IMG/VR virus record: IMGVR_UViG_3300033148_007689
Location: 1 to 57,013 of that record
Source of the DNA: a virus
DNA length: 57,013 bases
Direction: 5' to 3' (one strand)
The notes under the pieces are model-generated. The model did no database searches. It was given only the letters and a program-made list of their open reading frames with translations, and was not told the DNA's origin. Each line of letters begins with the position of its first letter. Position 1 is the stretch's first letter. This document shows positions 34,552 through 42,905 of the stretch, in pieces. Both the position numbers and the translations under genes were made by a program.

Positions 34552-36335
34552 TACCCAGCTCCTACAATAGTTGAAATCCCATCACTTTTCTCAACATTAA
34601 TGATATTACTAAACCTGTCTTGAATTTGTGAATGAGACATAACAAAAATAGAACCCACATCCTGAGACTTCAATCGTAGAAGATCTACCACTGAATCACA
34701 GCCTGCTCCATCTAACGACCCCTCAAGCACTTCATCTAAAAATAGAAAGTTGAAATCACTCATCAACTCATGGAATGCAAACATATCAGCAACCCTGACT
34801 CGTTGTTTTTCACCGCCAGAGAAGCTGTGGTAATCACGTGATCTACCACTTGAATCAATCACTTTATAAGATATTTTTTCTCTACTCTCTTTAGATTTCA
34901 GTTGAGATTGTGCTGATAATTTTACTGATGTATTACTTACCTGTGATAAATAACTGTTAATTAAATCCTCTAAATCTCCGAGCATACCCTCTATTTTAAG
35001 ATTGGGTATGCCTTGCTTACCAAAACCTTTTATCCAAAATTCATAATATTTATATTCATCAGATAATTTAGCATTCTCATTTTTCTTATCTTTAATCCAA
35101 CCTGCAGTTTGATCAATCTTATCGTTTATTCCTTGTCTAATTTCTTCATATGGATTCTGTTCTGCACTAATCTCTTTTATTCTCTCATCTATAGAAATTA
35201 TCTCTTTTTCAATATTTACGTTCTCATATCTTATTCTCTCTATTTCTTTTTCATGCTCTTGTATCTGTCTTACTATTTTGTTATCTTCTTCTATTTCCTT
35301 TTCATACTTTTCAATCTTTGTCTCTATGTCTTTTAGTTTAAGTGTAAGTTTTGTATTCTTCTTATTAAGTTTATTTAATTTTGGAGTATATATTTCTTTA
35401 ACTTTATTAGATTCTTCGGTCAGTCGTGAGCACTCATCTTTAAATATAGGACATATATTGTTTTCAGATTCATTTAATTGTTGTGTTATAAGTTTTATTT
35501 CTTGTTGTATTTCTATTCTGTTTTTAGTTAGTTCTTTTCTATTTTGTTCTATAGTATTATATTCTTCTATATTCGGTATAATTCTATTTGAATGCAAATC
35601 AGCTATTTCTGATTCTAAATCTGAAGTATCTTTTGGTTTCAAATTATCTTTTTTCAGTAACAGTTCTGCTATTTTCGTCCTTTTTTCTACATCAAAATTA
35701 CTAATTTTGTTATCATAACTTTTCAGTTCTTCTTTTAATTCCTCTATACTTTTCTCATAATAATTTATTTTTATGTTATTATCATTTATATTATGCTCTA
35801 TTTCATTACATTTTTCTTTTGCTCTGTCTTGAAATACGTCATATTTACCTAGATCTAAAAACTTGTATAATATATCTTTTCTCTGGGAGTCCTTAGCTTC
35901 AGCAAAAGAGGAGGAGTACTGAGAAAAAATGGTAGACATAAACAAATTACTAGTATCTAATAACTTGTCTATCTCTTTTTGGGTATCCCTCCTGTCAGTA
36001 TGAGTAAAACTATCACTCCCATTTAATTTTAGTATAGTATCATTTTTGTGCTTTTTGCTATTTCTATATTTTGTTATTTCAATAATATCATTATCTTTCT
36101 CTAACTTACAATACATTTTACACTCAGTGTTTCCCTCTCTAGGAAACTCTTCCAGAGGAATAGAATCTGAAATAGTGTCTGTCAGAAGATATTCAACAGC
36201 TTGTCTAATAGAAGACTTCCCACTTCCATTTGATCCCTGAATCAAAGTGAGACCTCTGCTATCTAAGTTGGTTAAATTTAATTCTTTCCAACTCCTAAAA
36301 TTTTGGAGTTCTAGTGTTTTTAACCTAATAGTCAT
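34551..36335 (-). CDS. Rad50/SbcC-like recombination ATPase (T4 gp46-like)
   Basis: 594 residues. Walker A GSNGSGKS near residue 35, long coiled coils (about 180-430), ABC signature FSGGEKQR and Walker B FLFLDEVLEG near the end, with a late His in MSHSQ. The coil tip has ICPIFKDEC instead of a standard CPxC zinc hook. With the Mre11-like protein at 40733-41716 it forms an end-processing nuclease for recombination and repair. The stop overlaps the MT-A70 start. Shorter than bacterial SbcC, normal for phage versions. Confidence 0.88.
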   Translation of the reverse strand: MTIRLKTLELQNFRSWKELNLTNLDSRGLTLIQGSNGSGKSSIRQAVEYLLTDTISDSIPLEEFPREGNTECKMYCKLEKDNDIIEITKYRNSKKHKNDTILKLNGSDSFTHTDRRDTQKEIDKLLDTSNLFMSTIFSQYSSSFAEAKDSQRKDILYKFLDLGKYDVFQDRAKEKCNEIEHNINDNNIKINYYEKSIEELKEELKSYDNKISNFDVEKRTKIAELLLKKDNLKPKDTSDLESEIADLHSNRIIPNIEEYNTIEQNRKELTKNRIEIQQEIKLITQQLNESENNICPIFKDECSRLTEESNKVKEIYTPKLNKLNKKNTKLTLKLKDIETKIEKYEKEIEEDNKIVRQIQEHEKEIERIRYENVNIEKEIISIDERIKEISAEQNPYEEIRQGINDKIDQTAGWIKDKKNENAKLSDEYKYYEFWIKGFGKQGIPNLKIEGMLGDLEDLINSYLSQVSNTSVKLSAQSQLKSKESREKISYKVIDSSGRSRDYHSFSGGEKQRVRVADMFAFHELMSDFNFLFLDEVLEGSLDGAGCDSVVDLLRLKSQDVGSIFVMSHSQIQDRFSNIINVEKSDGISTIVGAG

Positions 36336-36357
36336 TTTTTCTCCTTCAACCTAATTA

Positions 36358-36543
36358 CTAGTGTGGATAAACAAATTTAATTCCACATTCAGAGCAGAAC
36401 GCTTCTACAACCTTTTCACTATCTGAAGGTACATACCCCCACTCAAAAACGGATTCTACTTCCCCAGACTCTGTAATTTCTAAAATTCTGACCTTTTTCT
36501 GTCCCCTGCAGACAGGACACTCACTATCATAAATATTAAACAT
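36358..36543 (-). CDS. Small two-CxxC zinc protein (61 residues)
   Basis: CPVCRG and CSECGI about 36 residues apart, an acidic middle and a hydrophobic YPH end. Likely a zinc-ribbon adaptor. Located just before the Rad50-like gene in the transcript. Confidence 0.55.
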   Translation of the reverse strand: MFNIYDSECPVCRGQKKVRILEITESGEVESVFEWGYVPSDSEKVVEAFCSECGIKFVYPH

Positions 36544-36567
36544 TTTAACCCCATCTCCATATTTTAG

Positions 36568-36744
36568 TCAATCATCTATTTTATCAAATATCTGAACAGG
36601 CGTGTCGTCTTGCTGACTTAATATCTCATTCAAAAGTCGAAGTCGAGTGTTATGGCTCAAAGATAAATAACCTTTTATATCCATTTTTAATGAATCTTGC
36701 AAAATGTAAACCAGCCAATGTGCTTGTTTATCTGTTAGAATCAT
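36568..36744 (-). CDS. Hypothetical protein (58 residues)
   Basis: ATG 36744, opening MILTDKQAHWLVYILQDSL, overlaps the stop of the upstream gene (ATGA-like). Helical. Reads like a small phage regulator, but no motif supports a name. Confidence 0.5.
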   Translation of the reverse strand: MILTDKQAHWLVYILQDSLKMDIKGYLSLSHNTRLRLLNEILSQQDDTPVQIFDKIDD

Positions 36745-36953
36745 TTAACCCCCTCCTTTTTAATTTTATATGGAATGCCTTGTTTCTTCAGCAAGTTTTC
36801 ATATGCCTTTGCTAACTTAAAGATATCTTCACCTTTTGTAAGTGTAATTGTGATCATCTTATCTTTCCACATGAAAAATACACTAAACGGCACATCTTGA
36901 TCGTTTATAGAAATAGATTCAGCCTCTTCGTTACTCATCAACCAATTTCTCAC
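36741..36953 (-). CDS. Hypothetical protein (70 residues)
   Basis: Beta-alpha pattern (FSVFFMWKDKMITITLTKGED then IFKLAKAYENLLKK). No family recognised. It overlaps the 58-residue gene at its stop. Confidence 0.5.
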   Translation of the reverse strand: MRNWLMSNEEAESISINDQDVPFSVFFMWKDKMITITLTKGEDIFKLAKAYENLLKKQGIPYKIKKEGVK

Positions 36954-36969
36954 TATTGCACTCCTTTTT

Positions 36970-37056
36970 TCAATTCAGGCTTACCTTAAGGGTCAAATAT
37001 ATCACTGCAGGCATCCTCCAGACAGGCATTAAAATTATGAAACTAACATAGTTCAT
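36970..37056 (-). CDS. Possible 28-residue hydrophobic peptide
   Basis: ATG 37056 follows GAGGTGG by 3-4 nt and encodes MNYVSFIILMPVW..., then TGA. It may be a membrane peptide. Short and unsupported beyond the start signal. Confidence 0.3.
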   Translation of the reverse strand: MNYVSFIILMPVWRMPAVIYLTLKVSLN

Positions 37057-37064
37057 CTTCCACC

Positions 37065-37355
37065 TCAAACTTCTTGTTTGATTTTACTGATGCTCTCATG
37101 TACATCGTTCCTTTCCCCCACAACATCTCGAAGTGCCAGATAAACTAGATCCCAGATTGACATGTCCAGACGAGGGAAACCTTTTACTACACCTTTTTCC
37201 CACACCCTCATTCTCTCATTTGGTGTAGTATTAATCGCTTTATAATTACCTACAGCCTGTGTACCCGTTCCATCATTTATAATCTTGGCTTTACCTATAG
37301 TTTTCTTCAGGCTCTCAATGCCAAATGGTACAATCTCAAGCGTTACTCTAATCAC
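37065..37355 (-). CDS. Hypothetical phage protein (96 residues)
   Basis: MIRVTLEIVPFGIESLKKTIGKAKI is a beta-strand opening of a type common in small phage proteins. C-terminus helical (WDLVYLALRDVVGERND). No function assigned. It overlaps the upstream stop by 8 bases. Confidence 0.5.
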   Translation of the reverse strand: MIRVTLEIVPFGIESLKKTIGKAKIINDGTGTQAVGNYKAINTTPNERMRVWEKGVVKGFPRLDMSIWDLVYLALRDVVGERNDVHESISKIKQEV

Positions 37356-37593
37356 TTATCTTCCTCACATGGCAAATGATAACCTGTTCACCAACTATTG
37401 CATCAAAGAGTTCATGACTTATTGCAGTTACTTCAAACTCTGCTACAGCCTCTTTCTCTTCAGAGAGAGGCTGGTACAATTTGAATTTATCTCCCTCTTT
37501 ATAAATATAAGATGGATTTGGTATTGGGGGAATCACAAAATCTCCTCCCCCCTCGATCTCAAATTCAATTCTGTGATCTGCTTTTATTTCCAT
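37348..37593 (-). CDS. Hypothetical beta-rich protein (81 residues)
   Basis: FVIPPIPNPSYIYKEGDKFK and AEFEVTAISHELF suggest a small beta-barrel, a PUA/ASCH-like shape. ATG 37593 lies 10 nt after a transposon right end. Confidence 0.45.
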   Translation of the reverse strand: MEIKADHRIEFEIEGGGDFVIPPIPNPSYIYKEGDKFKLYQPLSEEKEAVAEFEVTAISHELFDAIVGEQVIICHVRKISD

Positions 37594-37602
37594 AATTTAA
37601 TC

Positions 37603-37655
37603 CTGGTTTACAAAACCTACCAAAGATAGTAGATTCTGAAGGATGCCTTTCTCAT
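37603..37655 (-). repeat. Transposon right end, copy 3
   Basis: gagaaaggcatccttcagaat...tttggtaggttttgtaaaccag on the minus strand, closely matching the isrB right end and the solo copy. It follows a tnpB remnant, showing that tnpB and isrB elements share this end. Confidence 0.75.
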
Positions 37656-37690
37656 CCCGAAGTAGTTAAAAAATGTGAATGCTCCCCCGG

Positions 37691-37972
37691 CTATAAGCTG
37701 TGGGCTTCTAAGGGTAAGGACTGACGTCCTTTTCCTAAGCTCTGCATTCCCAGAACTAAAATATTTTTGGCAGCATTAACATCACGATTTAAATGGAGAT
37801 TACAAATAGGGCAATGGTATACCCTTTCAGACAATTCAAGTTTATGCCTATTTCCACATTGAGAACATATCTGGCTGGTATAGGCAGGGTTGACCTTAAC
37901 CGTCCGACCCCCGGCCCATGCTGCCTTGAAGTCGAGAAGGTTAAGAAATTGTCTCCATGCTGCATCTCCAAT
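37691..37972 (-). pseudogene. tnpB: tnpB remnant (C-terminal ~93 codons)
   Basis: Reads IGDAAWRQFLNLLDFKAAW, then VNPAYTSQICSQCGNR and HLNRDVNAAKN, i.e. the RuvC-III and zinc-finger end of TnpB with a normal stop at 37691. The N-terminal two thirds, with the RuvC-I and -II residues, are missing; the frame joins directly to the end of the 48-residue gene. It is a degraded transposon tail followed by its right end. Confidence 0.8.
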
Positions 37973-38118
37973 TAATCGGCATCAATTTCGTGGTCGGCTT
38001 CAGTGCCCTTGTTAGGGAACGGCTCTAATTCATCTAATAACTGCCACGCTTTTTGTTGATCTCTTTGGGATCTATCGAATGTATAACGTATTACTCTTTT
38101 AAAGATTTTGATTTTCAT
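37972..38118 (-). CDS. Hypothetical protein (48 residues)
   Basis: Opens MKIKIFKRVIRYTFDRSQRD and overlaps the stop of the 27-residue peptide (ATGA). Its stop touches the tnpB remnant, so the transposon probably inserted at or just past its 3' end. Confidence 0.5.
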   Translation of the reverse strand: MKIKIFKRVIRYTFDRSQRDQQKAWQLLDELEPFPNKGTEADHEIDAD

Positions 38119-38198
38119 TTTAATACCCTAACAGTAACATATATCAATAAAGATAAAACGCCTAATACTATTGAATACAAGCCAAGAAATGCTTTCAT
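38115..38198 (-). CDS. Membrane peptide (27 residues)
   Basis: MKAFLGLYSIVLGVLSLLIY...; one membrane helix. ATG and TGA both overlap neighbours, so it is translated by coupling. Too short for a family. Confidence 0.45.
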   Translation of the reverse strand: MKAFLGLYSIVLGVLSLLIYVTVRVLK

Positions 38199-38389
38199 AT
38201 ACGTTTAGCTTCCTCCTCTGCAAAATGACGACGTTTCTCTTCAGCATCTCTCAAGGAAAGGAAAGCTGATAGACATGCCTGACTCCATGTAATCCGCTTT
38301 CGCTTTGGGGTTTCAATTTCTGAAATACAAAGAGGTCTCTTGCTATTCTGCTTAATTATTTTTTTAATTAGCCATTCCTTAAAGTTCAT
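38195..38389 (-). CDS. Hypothetical protein (64 residues)
   Basis: Basic, opens MNFKEWLIKKIIKQNSKRPL with a C-terminal charged helix (LRDAEEKRRHFAEEEAK). It overlaps the stop of the TerD-like gene. Function unknown. Confidence 0.5.
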   Translation of the reverse strand: MNFKEWLIKKIIKQNSKRPLCISEIETPKRKRITWSQACLSAFLSLRDAEEKRRHFAEEEAKRI

Positions 38390-40272
38390 ATCAATAACCT
38401 TATTATTGTATCCTTTTCTAATTTCTGTGGTGAAAGGTCTATGTCACAGTTCTCAACATCCTCTACCATTGTTGCACCAGCTTTTTCTAAAATATCATTC
38501 AAACTAATTGTGTTAGTGTAAAAATCAAACAGATATTTTCTACTACGGTCAACAAACTCAGAGCCGGTTGATGTTATTGACTTACCTAAATAAGTTTCTG
38601 CAAAGTAAAATTTAGACTCGTTCTCTGTTGTTGCTATTAATCCTAGTACCTTTTGTTTTTGGTTGATAGTTGAATTAGCAATAGCTTTTACGTTATTTGG
38701 GTCAACCATATAATTCTTCTTAAACCTATTCGCTTGCTCTTTTGCTACTAATATTTTGAAGGGCACTTCTATACTAGCATCAAAGTTATAATAATTGACA
38801 AACATTATTAATGATGCCTCATTCTGTCGTTTAACATAAAATAATTCTGTAGCCCTATTTTTACCACTAGCATCTGTCATGTCTCCAGAGAATAGTATAG
38901 TTCCTGCCCCATCCCTATAATTACCATCCCAACCAAACTTAGTACCTGCATTTATTATGGATAGATCAAGGTCTATCCTCTTATGGTTTATATTGTTCCA
39001 ATGGATGCCAAAAATCATATCATTGGGAACAGATACATAAGAACCAGATGGGAAGTTGCCAGTGAACATCTTTTCGGTTGCTGGAAGAGTATAATGTATA
39101 TAGTCAGGGATATAAATTCTCTTACCAGTTACCTTCTCACTAATATCTTCAATGATAGACTCAAGAACAATATTCAATGCTTCTTTGGCCTTTTCTCGCT
39201 CAAAAAAAGAAAAATCTGTAGCATAGCTTTTTCCATTGCGAATACGGAAAAGAATTGAATCATGCTCTTTTGTTCTGAATTTCAATGCATAAGCCAATCT
39301 TATTTTCCTGAAAATATTTACCCGATCTAACTCCTGTCTTAATATGTCTATATCTATTTCATTACCGTGTTTTATCAGAGAAGTTATGTCATTAAGATAA
39401 TCTGGTTTCATCGGTTTATGATATTTAACAGACAGCTTCCTCAATTTATTTATAATCTTGTTCAACTGTGGGTTTGTCTTGAAGGCAAGAAATAATGGTT
39501 TGAACCGCAGGAAAATTTCAGCCAGTTTTTTCAATCCATATTCTCTATCATAATCCTTAAAAAGCTTAATGATTTTGAGATTTTTGTTACCTTTTATTTC
39601 CTTTATCAGTTCAGCAGACTTTATCAGTAAGGTCTGTTCTGTTGATTGATATACAATATATCTAAGAAATTCAATAGGGTTCTGAGGAACTATATTTAGG
39701 TAGCTATATAAAGCAATCCTAACCTCTTTGTTCTCGATATTCTCTATTTCCTCTACATCTAGCTCCAACCAAAGAGCTATATCAACTACATCATTTATTG
39801 TGTTTTGTTTTAAAGCAATACCTGAAGCTAAGAGGCTTATCAATTTCTCTTTAATCTCACTCTTGGTGTAACCCTTGATAACAACAAGACTAATATTGTC
39901 AATATCGGGTATATCTAATTCCTCTCTAGGAATATAAACAGAGTCTGGGCTATAAACTCCAAAAAGCTCAAAACCATACGTAGTGATATAATGAATCACC
40001 TGCTCTAAAAATAACTGCTCAATATCTGCCTCTTTTATCTTCTTCCAAGATTTGTGGAAAGAGTTATTCATCTGTTCAGGAGTAAGACCAATTTCCTGTT
40101 CAATTATCTCAGTTAACTCAACCAATTCTTTTGTGGAATAATTAGCAACCACATCAGGAGAGAAGATGAAACCTTTCTGTATTGTTTTCTTAAGTAAAGT
40201 TTCACTTACCTTTTCTTTTCTTTTATCTCTTATTGGTAGAGCTTTAAACAGTCGTAGTGTTGAGTAAGTCAT
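38386..40272 (-). CDS. Large protein with a TerD-like domain
   Basis: 628 residues. A helical N-terminal two thirds, then (about 410-560) SGSYVSVPNDMIFGIHWNN, RIDLDLSIINAG, TILFSGDMTD and RATELFYVKR, matching the pattern of TerD-like domains in bacterial proteins of the MXAN_6230/SCO0854 type (W...DLDLS...SGD...A.E). Such domains bind calcium and appear in stress or phage-defence related operons. In a phage this suggests a membrane- or host-stress role, but none is shown. It is the second gene after the triple RNA-like array. Similarity is by eye. Confidence 0.5.
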   Translation of the reverse strand: MTYSTLRLFKALPIRDKRKEKVSETLLKKTIQKGFIFSPDVVANYSTKELVELTEIIEQEIGLTPEQMNNSFHKSWKKIKEADIEQLFLEQVIHYITTYGFELFGVYSPDSVYIPREELDIPDIDNISLVVIKGYTKSEIKEKLISLLASGIALKQNTINDVVDIALWLELDVEEIENIENKEVRIALYSYLNIVPQNPIEFLRYIVYQSTEQTLLIKSAELIKEIKGNKNLKIIKLFKDYDREYGLKKLAEIFLRFKPLFLAFKTNPQLNKIINKLRKLSVKYHKPMKPDYLNDITSLIKHGNEIDIDILRQELDRVNIFRKIRLAYALKFRTKEHDSILFRIRNGKSYATDFSFFEREKAKEALNIVLESIIEDISEKVTGKRIYIPDYIHYTLPATEKMFTGNFPSGSYVSVPNDMIFGIHWNNINHKRIDLDLSIINAGTKFGWDGNYRDGAGTILFSGDMTDASGKNRATELFYVKRQNEASLIMFVNYYNFDASIEVPFKILVAKEQANRFKKNYMVDPNNVKAIANSTINQKQKVLGLIATTENESKFYFAETYLGKSITSTGSEFVDRSRKYLFDFYTNTISLNDILEKAGATMVEDVENCDIDLSPQKLEKDTIIRLLI

Positions 40273-40304
40273 CTTCCTCCCCCTTTCTTAGTTTATTGCT
40301 TAAT

Positions 40305-40481
40305 TTATTCAACGTCCGATAGAGCGTTCCAGAATTTAACTCTCATATCTCTTTCCTCTTCTGGCTCTTCATCTGGATTACCACGAAGAGGATTCTGTAC
40401 TACGCTCTTCAACCACCTCGCCTCTTTTTCAGTAAGCTCAAGAATAATCTTTTGTACTATTTCAGTTTGCCTTCTCATCAT
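40305..40481 (-). CDS. Small acidic protein (58 residues)
   Basis: ATG 40481 (a second ATG at 40478) after GGAGGATAAG. MRRQTEIVQKIILELTEKEA then an acidic middle (NPDEEPEEERD). First gene downstream of the triple structured array, so translation control by that array would act here first. No family recognised. Confidence 0.55.
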   Translation of the reverse strand: MMRRQTEIVQKIILELTEKEARWLKSVVQNPLRGNPDEEPEEERDMRVKFWNALSDVE

Positions 40482-40503
40482 CTTATCCTCCTTTCAATTG
40501 GTA

Positions 40504-40682
40504 GGGCGAGGGGTAATAATCCCCAATGATTTTTTATAGGAACCCCATTTGCCTTAAATTAAGGAGCGAGCAATAGTTAATTTAGCAGTTAACTTGTTAG
40601 GAATTGCCTATGCTCCTTTTATTCAAAAGGCGGGCAGTAGTTGTATCCAAATTATACTTTATAGGAACTGCTCTCTGCCTTT
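40504..40682 (-). repeat. Triple array of a ~55-nt structured repeat (RNA-like)
   Basis: Three units, plus coordinates: 40504-40555, 40561-40618, 40625-40682. Each has an outer stem (unit 2 AAGGAGC/GCTCCTT; unit 3 AAAGGC/GCCTTT; unit 1 only 3 bp), an inner stem (GGGGT/ACCCC; GCAAT/ATTGC; GCAG/CTGC) and a third hairpin (AATC/GATT; GTTAA/TTAAC; GTAT/ATAC). A strand TAGGAA, minus TTCCTA, is invariant. Stem sequences change while pairing is kept. A promoter at 40691-40718 starts transcription at the array. Confidence 0.7.
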
Positions 40683-40690
40683 AAAACTAG

Positions 40691-40718
40691 AACATAATCA
40701 TTAATTCTCATTTGTCAA
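40691..40718 (-). promoter_or_regulatory. Promoter facing the array
   Basis: Minus strand: TTGACA (40713-40718), 16-base spacer, TATGTT (40691-40696). The -35 and spacer AAATGAGAATTAATGA match the promoters at 51.9 and 52.3 kb. Predicted start near 40684, the 5' edge of the array. Confidence 0.75.
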
Positions 40719-40732
40719 GTGGTAAAATCAAT

Positions 40733-41716
40733 TTATTTTGCCAACTCCTCCCCCACTTTAAGAAGTCTACTATAATCCAATTTCGGTTTTGAGATCTTTA
40801 TATATTCTTTTAATTCATCCCCCTTCCTTAAATTTTTCTTCAGTCGGACTTCTCGTTCCTTCACTTTTATTTCACCTACACTTACATTAAACTTTTTAAA
40901 AACAGGATCACTTAATAGCCTTGAGTCTACATCAATTCTATAAAAGTTCCGGCTATCCCCCATAATAGTCTTCTTAATCTTATCGTTCAGCCCACTGAAC
41001 GTAAAGAATCTTGGGCAAGCTGTAGGGACAGAAATAACCTCACCATCCTTATAATGAATGAATCTTTTTACATCATCTATCTCCCCAAAATCCTGAGCCA
41101 TCGGAGAACCAATATTCACTATATTCCCAAGGGTTTGAGGTTTATGGATATGACTATTAAACACGATATCCCAACTTCCAAATATCTGGCTCTTTAACTT
41201 TGCCCCACTTGTATAATCAGACGGACCAAGCTTAAGTCCAGCAATATCTTCATGTGTAAATAATATAGTTTTATTAAATCCTTTTGGGATAGATAGATTT
41301 CCTTCTACCATCCCATAGGGGATAATACGTATTAGAGTACTATCATATTTGAGATCCTCTGGTTCACAAACTACTCTCACATTGTCAGAAAAAGGCAACA
41401 ATGAAGATTTTCTTCTATCTAAGCTATAAAAATCATGATTGCCAGTATTCATTATAATATCAAAACTTTTGGAGTATTCTCTGTATAAACTCCAAACTAT
41501 ATTTAAAGTATCAAAGTCAATTCTGTTTTTTATCTCAAAGAGATCACCATTAAATATCACAAGATTTATATTATTATCCTTAGCATAACTAAAGATTTGA
41601 TGGGTCACTTGTATTTGCTCCCAGAGCCAGCTATTCATACCATCTGGTCTCGTATAGGACTTAGATGGATTAGTATAGTATTGAATATCCCCATATGTAA
41701 CAAAATTAAGGCTCAT
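40733..41716 (-). CDS. Mre11/SbcD-like nuclease (T4 gp47-like)
   Basis: 327 residues. Metal motifs GDIQ (residue Q where DxH has His), FNGDLFE, TGNHDFYS, FTHEDI and SHIHKP, the Mre11 order. The cap domain and basic C-terminus follow. It partners the Rad50-like ATPase at 34551-36335, though the genes are 4 kb apart with insertions between. It would process DNA ends for the RecA-like recombinase. The altered first motif is unusual for the family. Confidence 0.85.
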   Translation of the reverse strand: MSLNFVTYGDIQYYTNPSKSYTRPDGMNSWLWEQIQVTHQIFSYAKDNNINLVIFNGDLFEIKNRIDFDTLNIVWSLYREYSKSFDIIMNTGNHDFYSLDRRKSSLLPFSDNVRVVCEPEDLKYDSTLIRIIPYGMVEGNLSIPKGFNKTILFTHEDIAGLKLGPSDYTSGAKLKSQIFGSWDIVFNSHIHKPQTLGNIVNIGSPMAQDFGEIDDVKRFIHYKDGEVISVPTACPRFFTFSGLNDKIKKTIMGDSRNFYRIDVDSRLLSDPVFKKFNVSVGEIKVKEREVRLKKNLRKGDELKEYIKISKPKLDYSRLLKVGEELAK

Positions 41717-41719
41717 TTT

Positions 41720-42895
41720 TTATCTCCCGTTTAACCTAATTAATCTCTTAGAAGCTATCCTACAATATTCTATTTCTTTCTCTATTAAGAGACATTTTCG
41801 TTTCTGTTTCTTGCAAGCTAATCCTGTCGTACCACTACCACTAAACGGATCCAAGACTATCCCACCCGTAGGAGTCTTGGTCAGCTTAACAAGATATTCC
41901 ATAAGAGATAAAGGTTTGACTGCAGGATGTTTATTATATTTCCCACGTTCAGATTTTGAGGCCTTAGCGCAGTAGTAAAAGCGAGAGGCTCCTGTTCGAC
42001 TATCTCTATAGGCAGGATTAGTACCTTGAGATACTAAACCAAACATCCCCTTAATTTCCCTATTAGTTACATTATCTCCTGTTTTACACTTCCCACTCTG
42101 CTCATCCAGCATCTCTGCTGCTTCTTCATCAAGGATAAGGTTTGCAGGAAAACGACCTTGAGGCGGAGTTATTTTATTATCACCATATATCTTAGCCTCT
42201 GTATATTGATTAGACTTATAAACCCTTTTAGCTGAACCAGAAGGTTGGGCTTCACCGTTAAGGGGTATCCTCCCTCCATTAATATTTAATCCTCCTACGC
42301 CCCACTTTAAGGCATTATTGGCAAAAGTACCATCAAGAGGCTTCATAGCTACTACGATAGGTTCCCATGCTGGTTTCATGGCAGTACCATAGCCATTCCA
42401 GGCTTGGGCTTCAGGAGTAGTTACATTTTTTATAGTAAAGTTTTTACCAACCTTCCCAGATTTATATAAATCCTCTTTAACATTAGGTCTCGACACCGGA
42501 CTAACAATTTTAGTATCCTCTAACTCTATACCTTGTAGTTTTTGTATACTTTTTGCTATATCTAACGACTTAGGAAATCCACTCCCATAAAGCCACATCA
42601 GACAATCCCTTATTTCCCATCCTGCATCCTCTATAGCACAGGTCAAACGATGAAAGGTACGAGTTCCACCAAAGGCAAGGAGAAAAGCTCCTGGTTTAGC
42701 TACTTGTAAACACTCAACCCATGTTTCTTTACTTGGCAATGTCTTATCCCAGTCTTTACCCATGAACTTTAATGCATAGGGAGGGTCTGTTATTATACTG
42801 TCAATGGAATTAGGCTCCATTTGTCGCATAATATTTAGGTTATTACCGTTATATAATGTACAGTAATCATCTTGGTAAAAAACGTCTAACTCCAT
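41720..42895 (-). CDS. DNA methyltransferase (N6_N4 type)
   Basis: 391 residues. Catalytic ITDPPYALKF near residue 37 and SAM motif LDPFSGSGTTGLAC near the end, i.e. DPPY before FxGxG (beta class). The long insert (residues 110-310) should carry target recognition. A DPPY motif with this order can methylate adenine N6 or cytosine N4. No restriction enzyme nearby, so it is probably a solitary phage methylase for evading host restriction. Confidence 0.85.
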   Translation of the reverse strand: MELDVFYQDDYCTLYNGNNLNIMRQMEPNSIDSIITDPPYALKFMGKDWDKTLPSKETWVECLQVAKPGAFLLAFGGTRTFHRLTCAIEDAGWEIRDCLMWLYGSGFPKSLDIAKSIQKLQGIELEDTKIVSPVSRPNVKEDLYKSGKVGKNFTIKNVTTPEAQAWNGYGTAMKPAWEPIVVAMKPLDGTFANNALKWGVGGLNINGGRIPLNGEAQPSGSAKRVYKSNQYTEAKIYGDNKITPPQGRFPANLILDEEAAEMLDEQSGKCKTGDNVTNREIKGMFGLVSQGTNPAYRDSRTGASRFYYCAKASKSERGKYNKHPAVKPLSLMEYLVKLTKTPTGGIVLDPFSGSGTTGLACKKQKRKCLLIEKEIEYCRIASKRLIRLNGR

Positions 42896-42905
42896 TTTTA
42901 TTCTT

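Noticed and set aside
33528-37629. Several plus-strand frames in the leftward block, such as 35109-35718
   Set aside because: They are hydrophobic shadows of Lys/Glu-rich coiled-coil genes on the other strand.
40504-40682. Known small ribozymes or common riboswitches
   Set aside because: The hammerhead core (CUGANGA, GAAA), twister, pistol and common riboswitch signatures were sought by eye and not found; a covariance search is needed.
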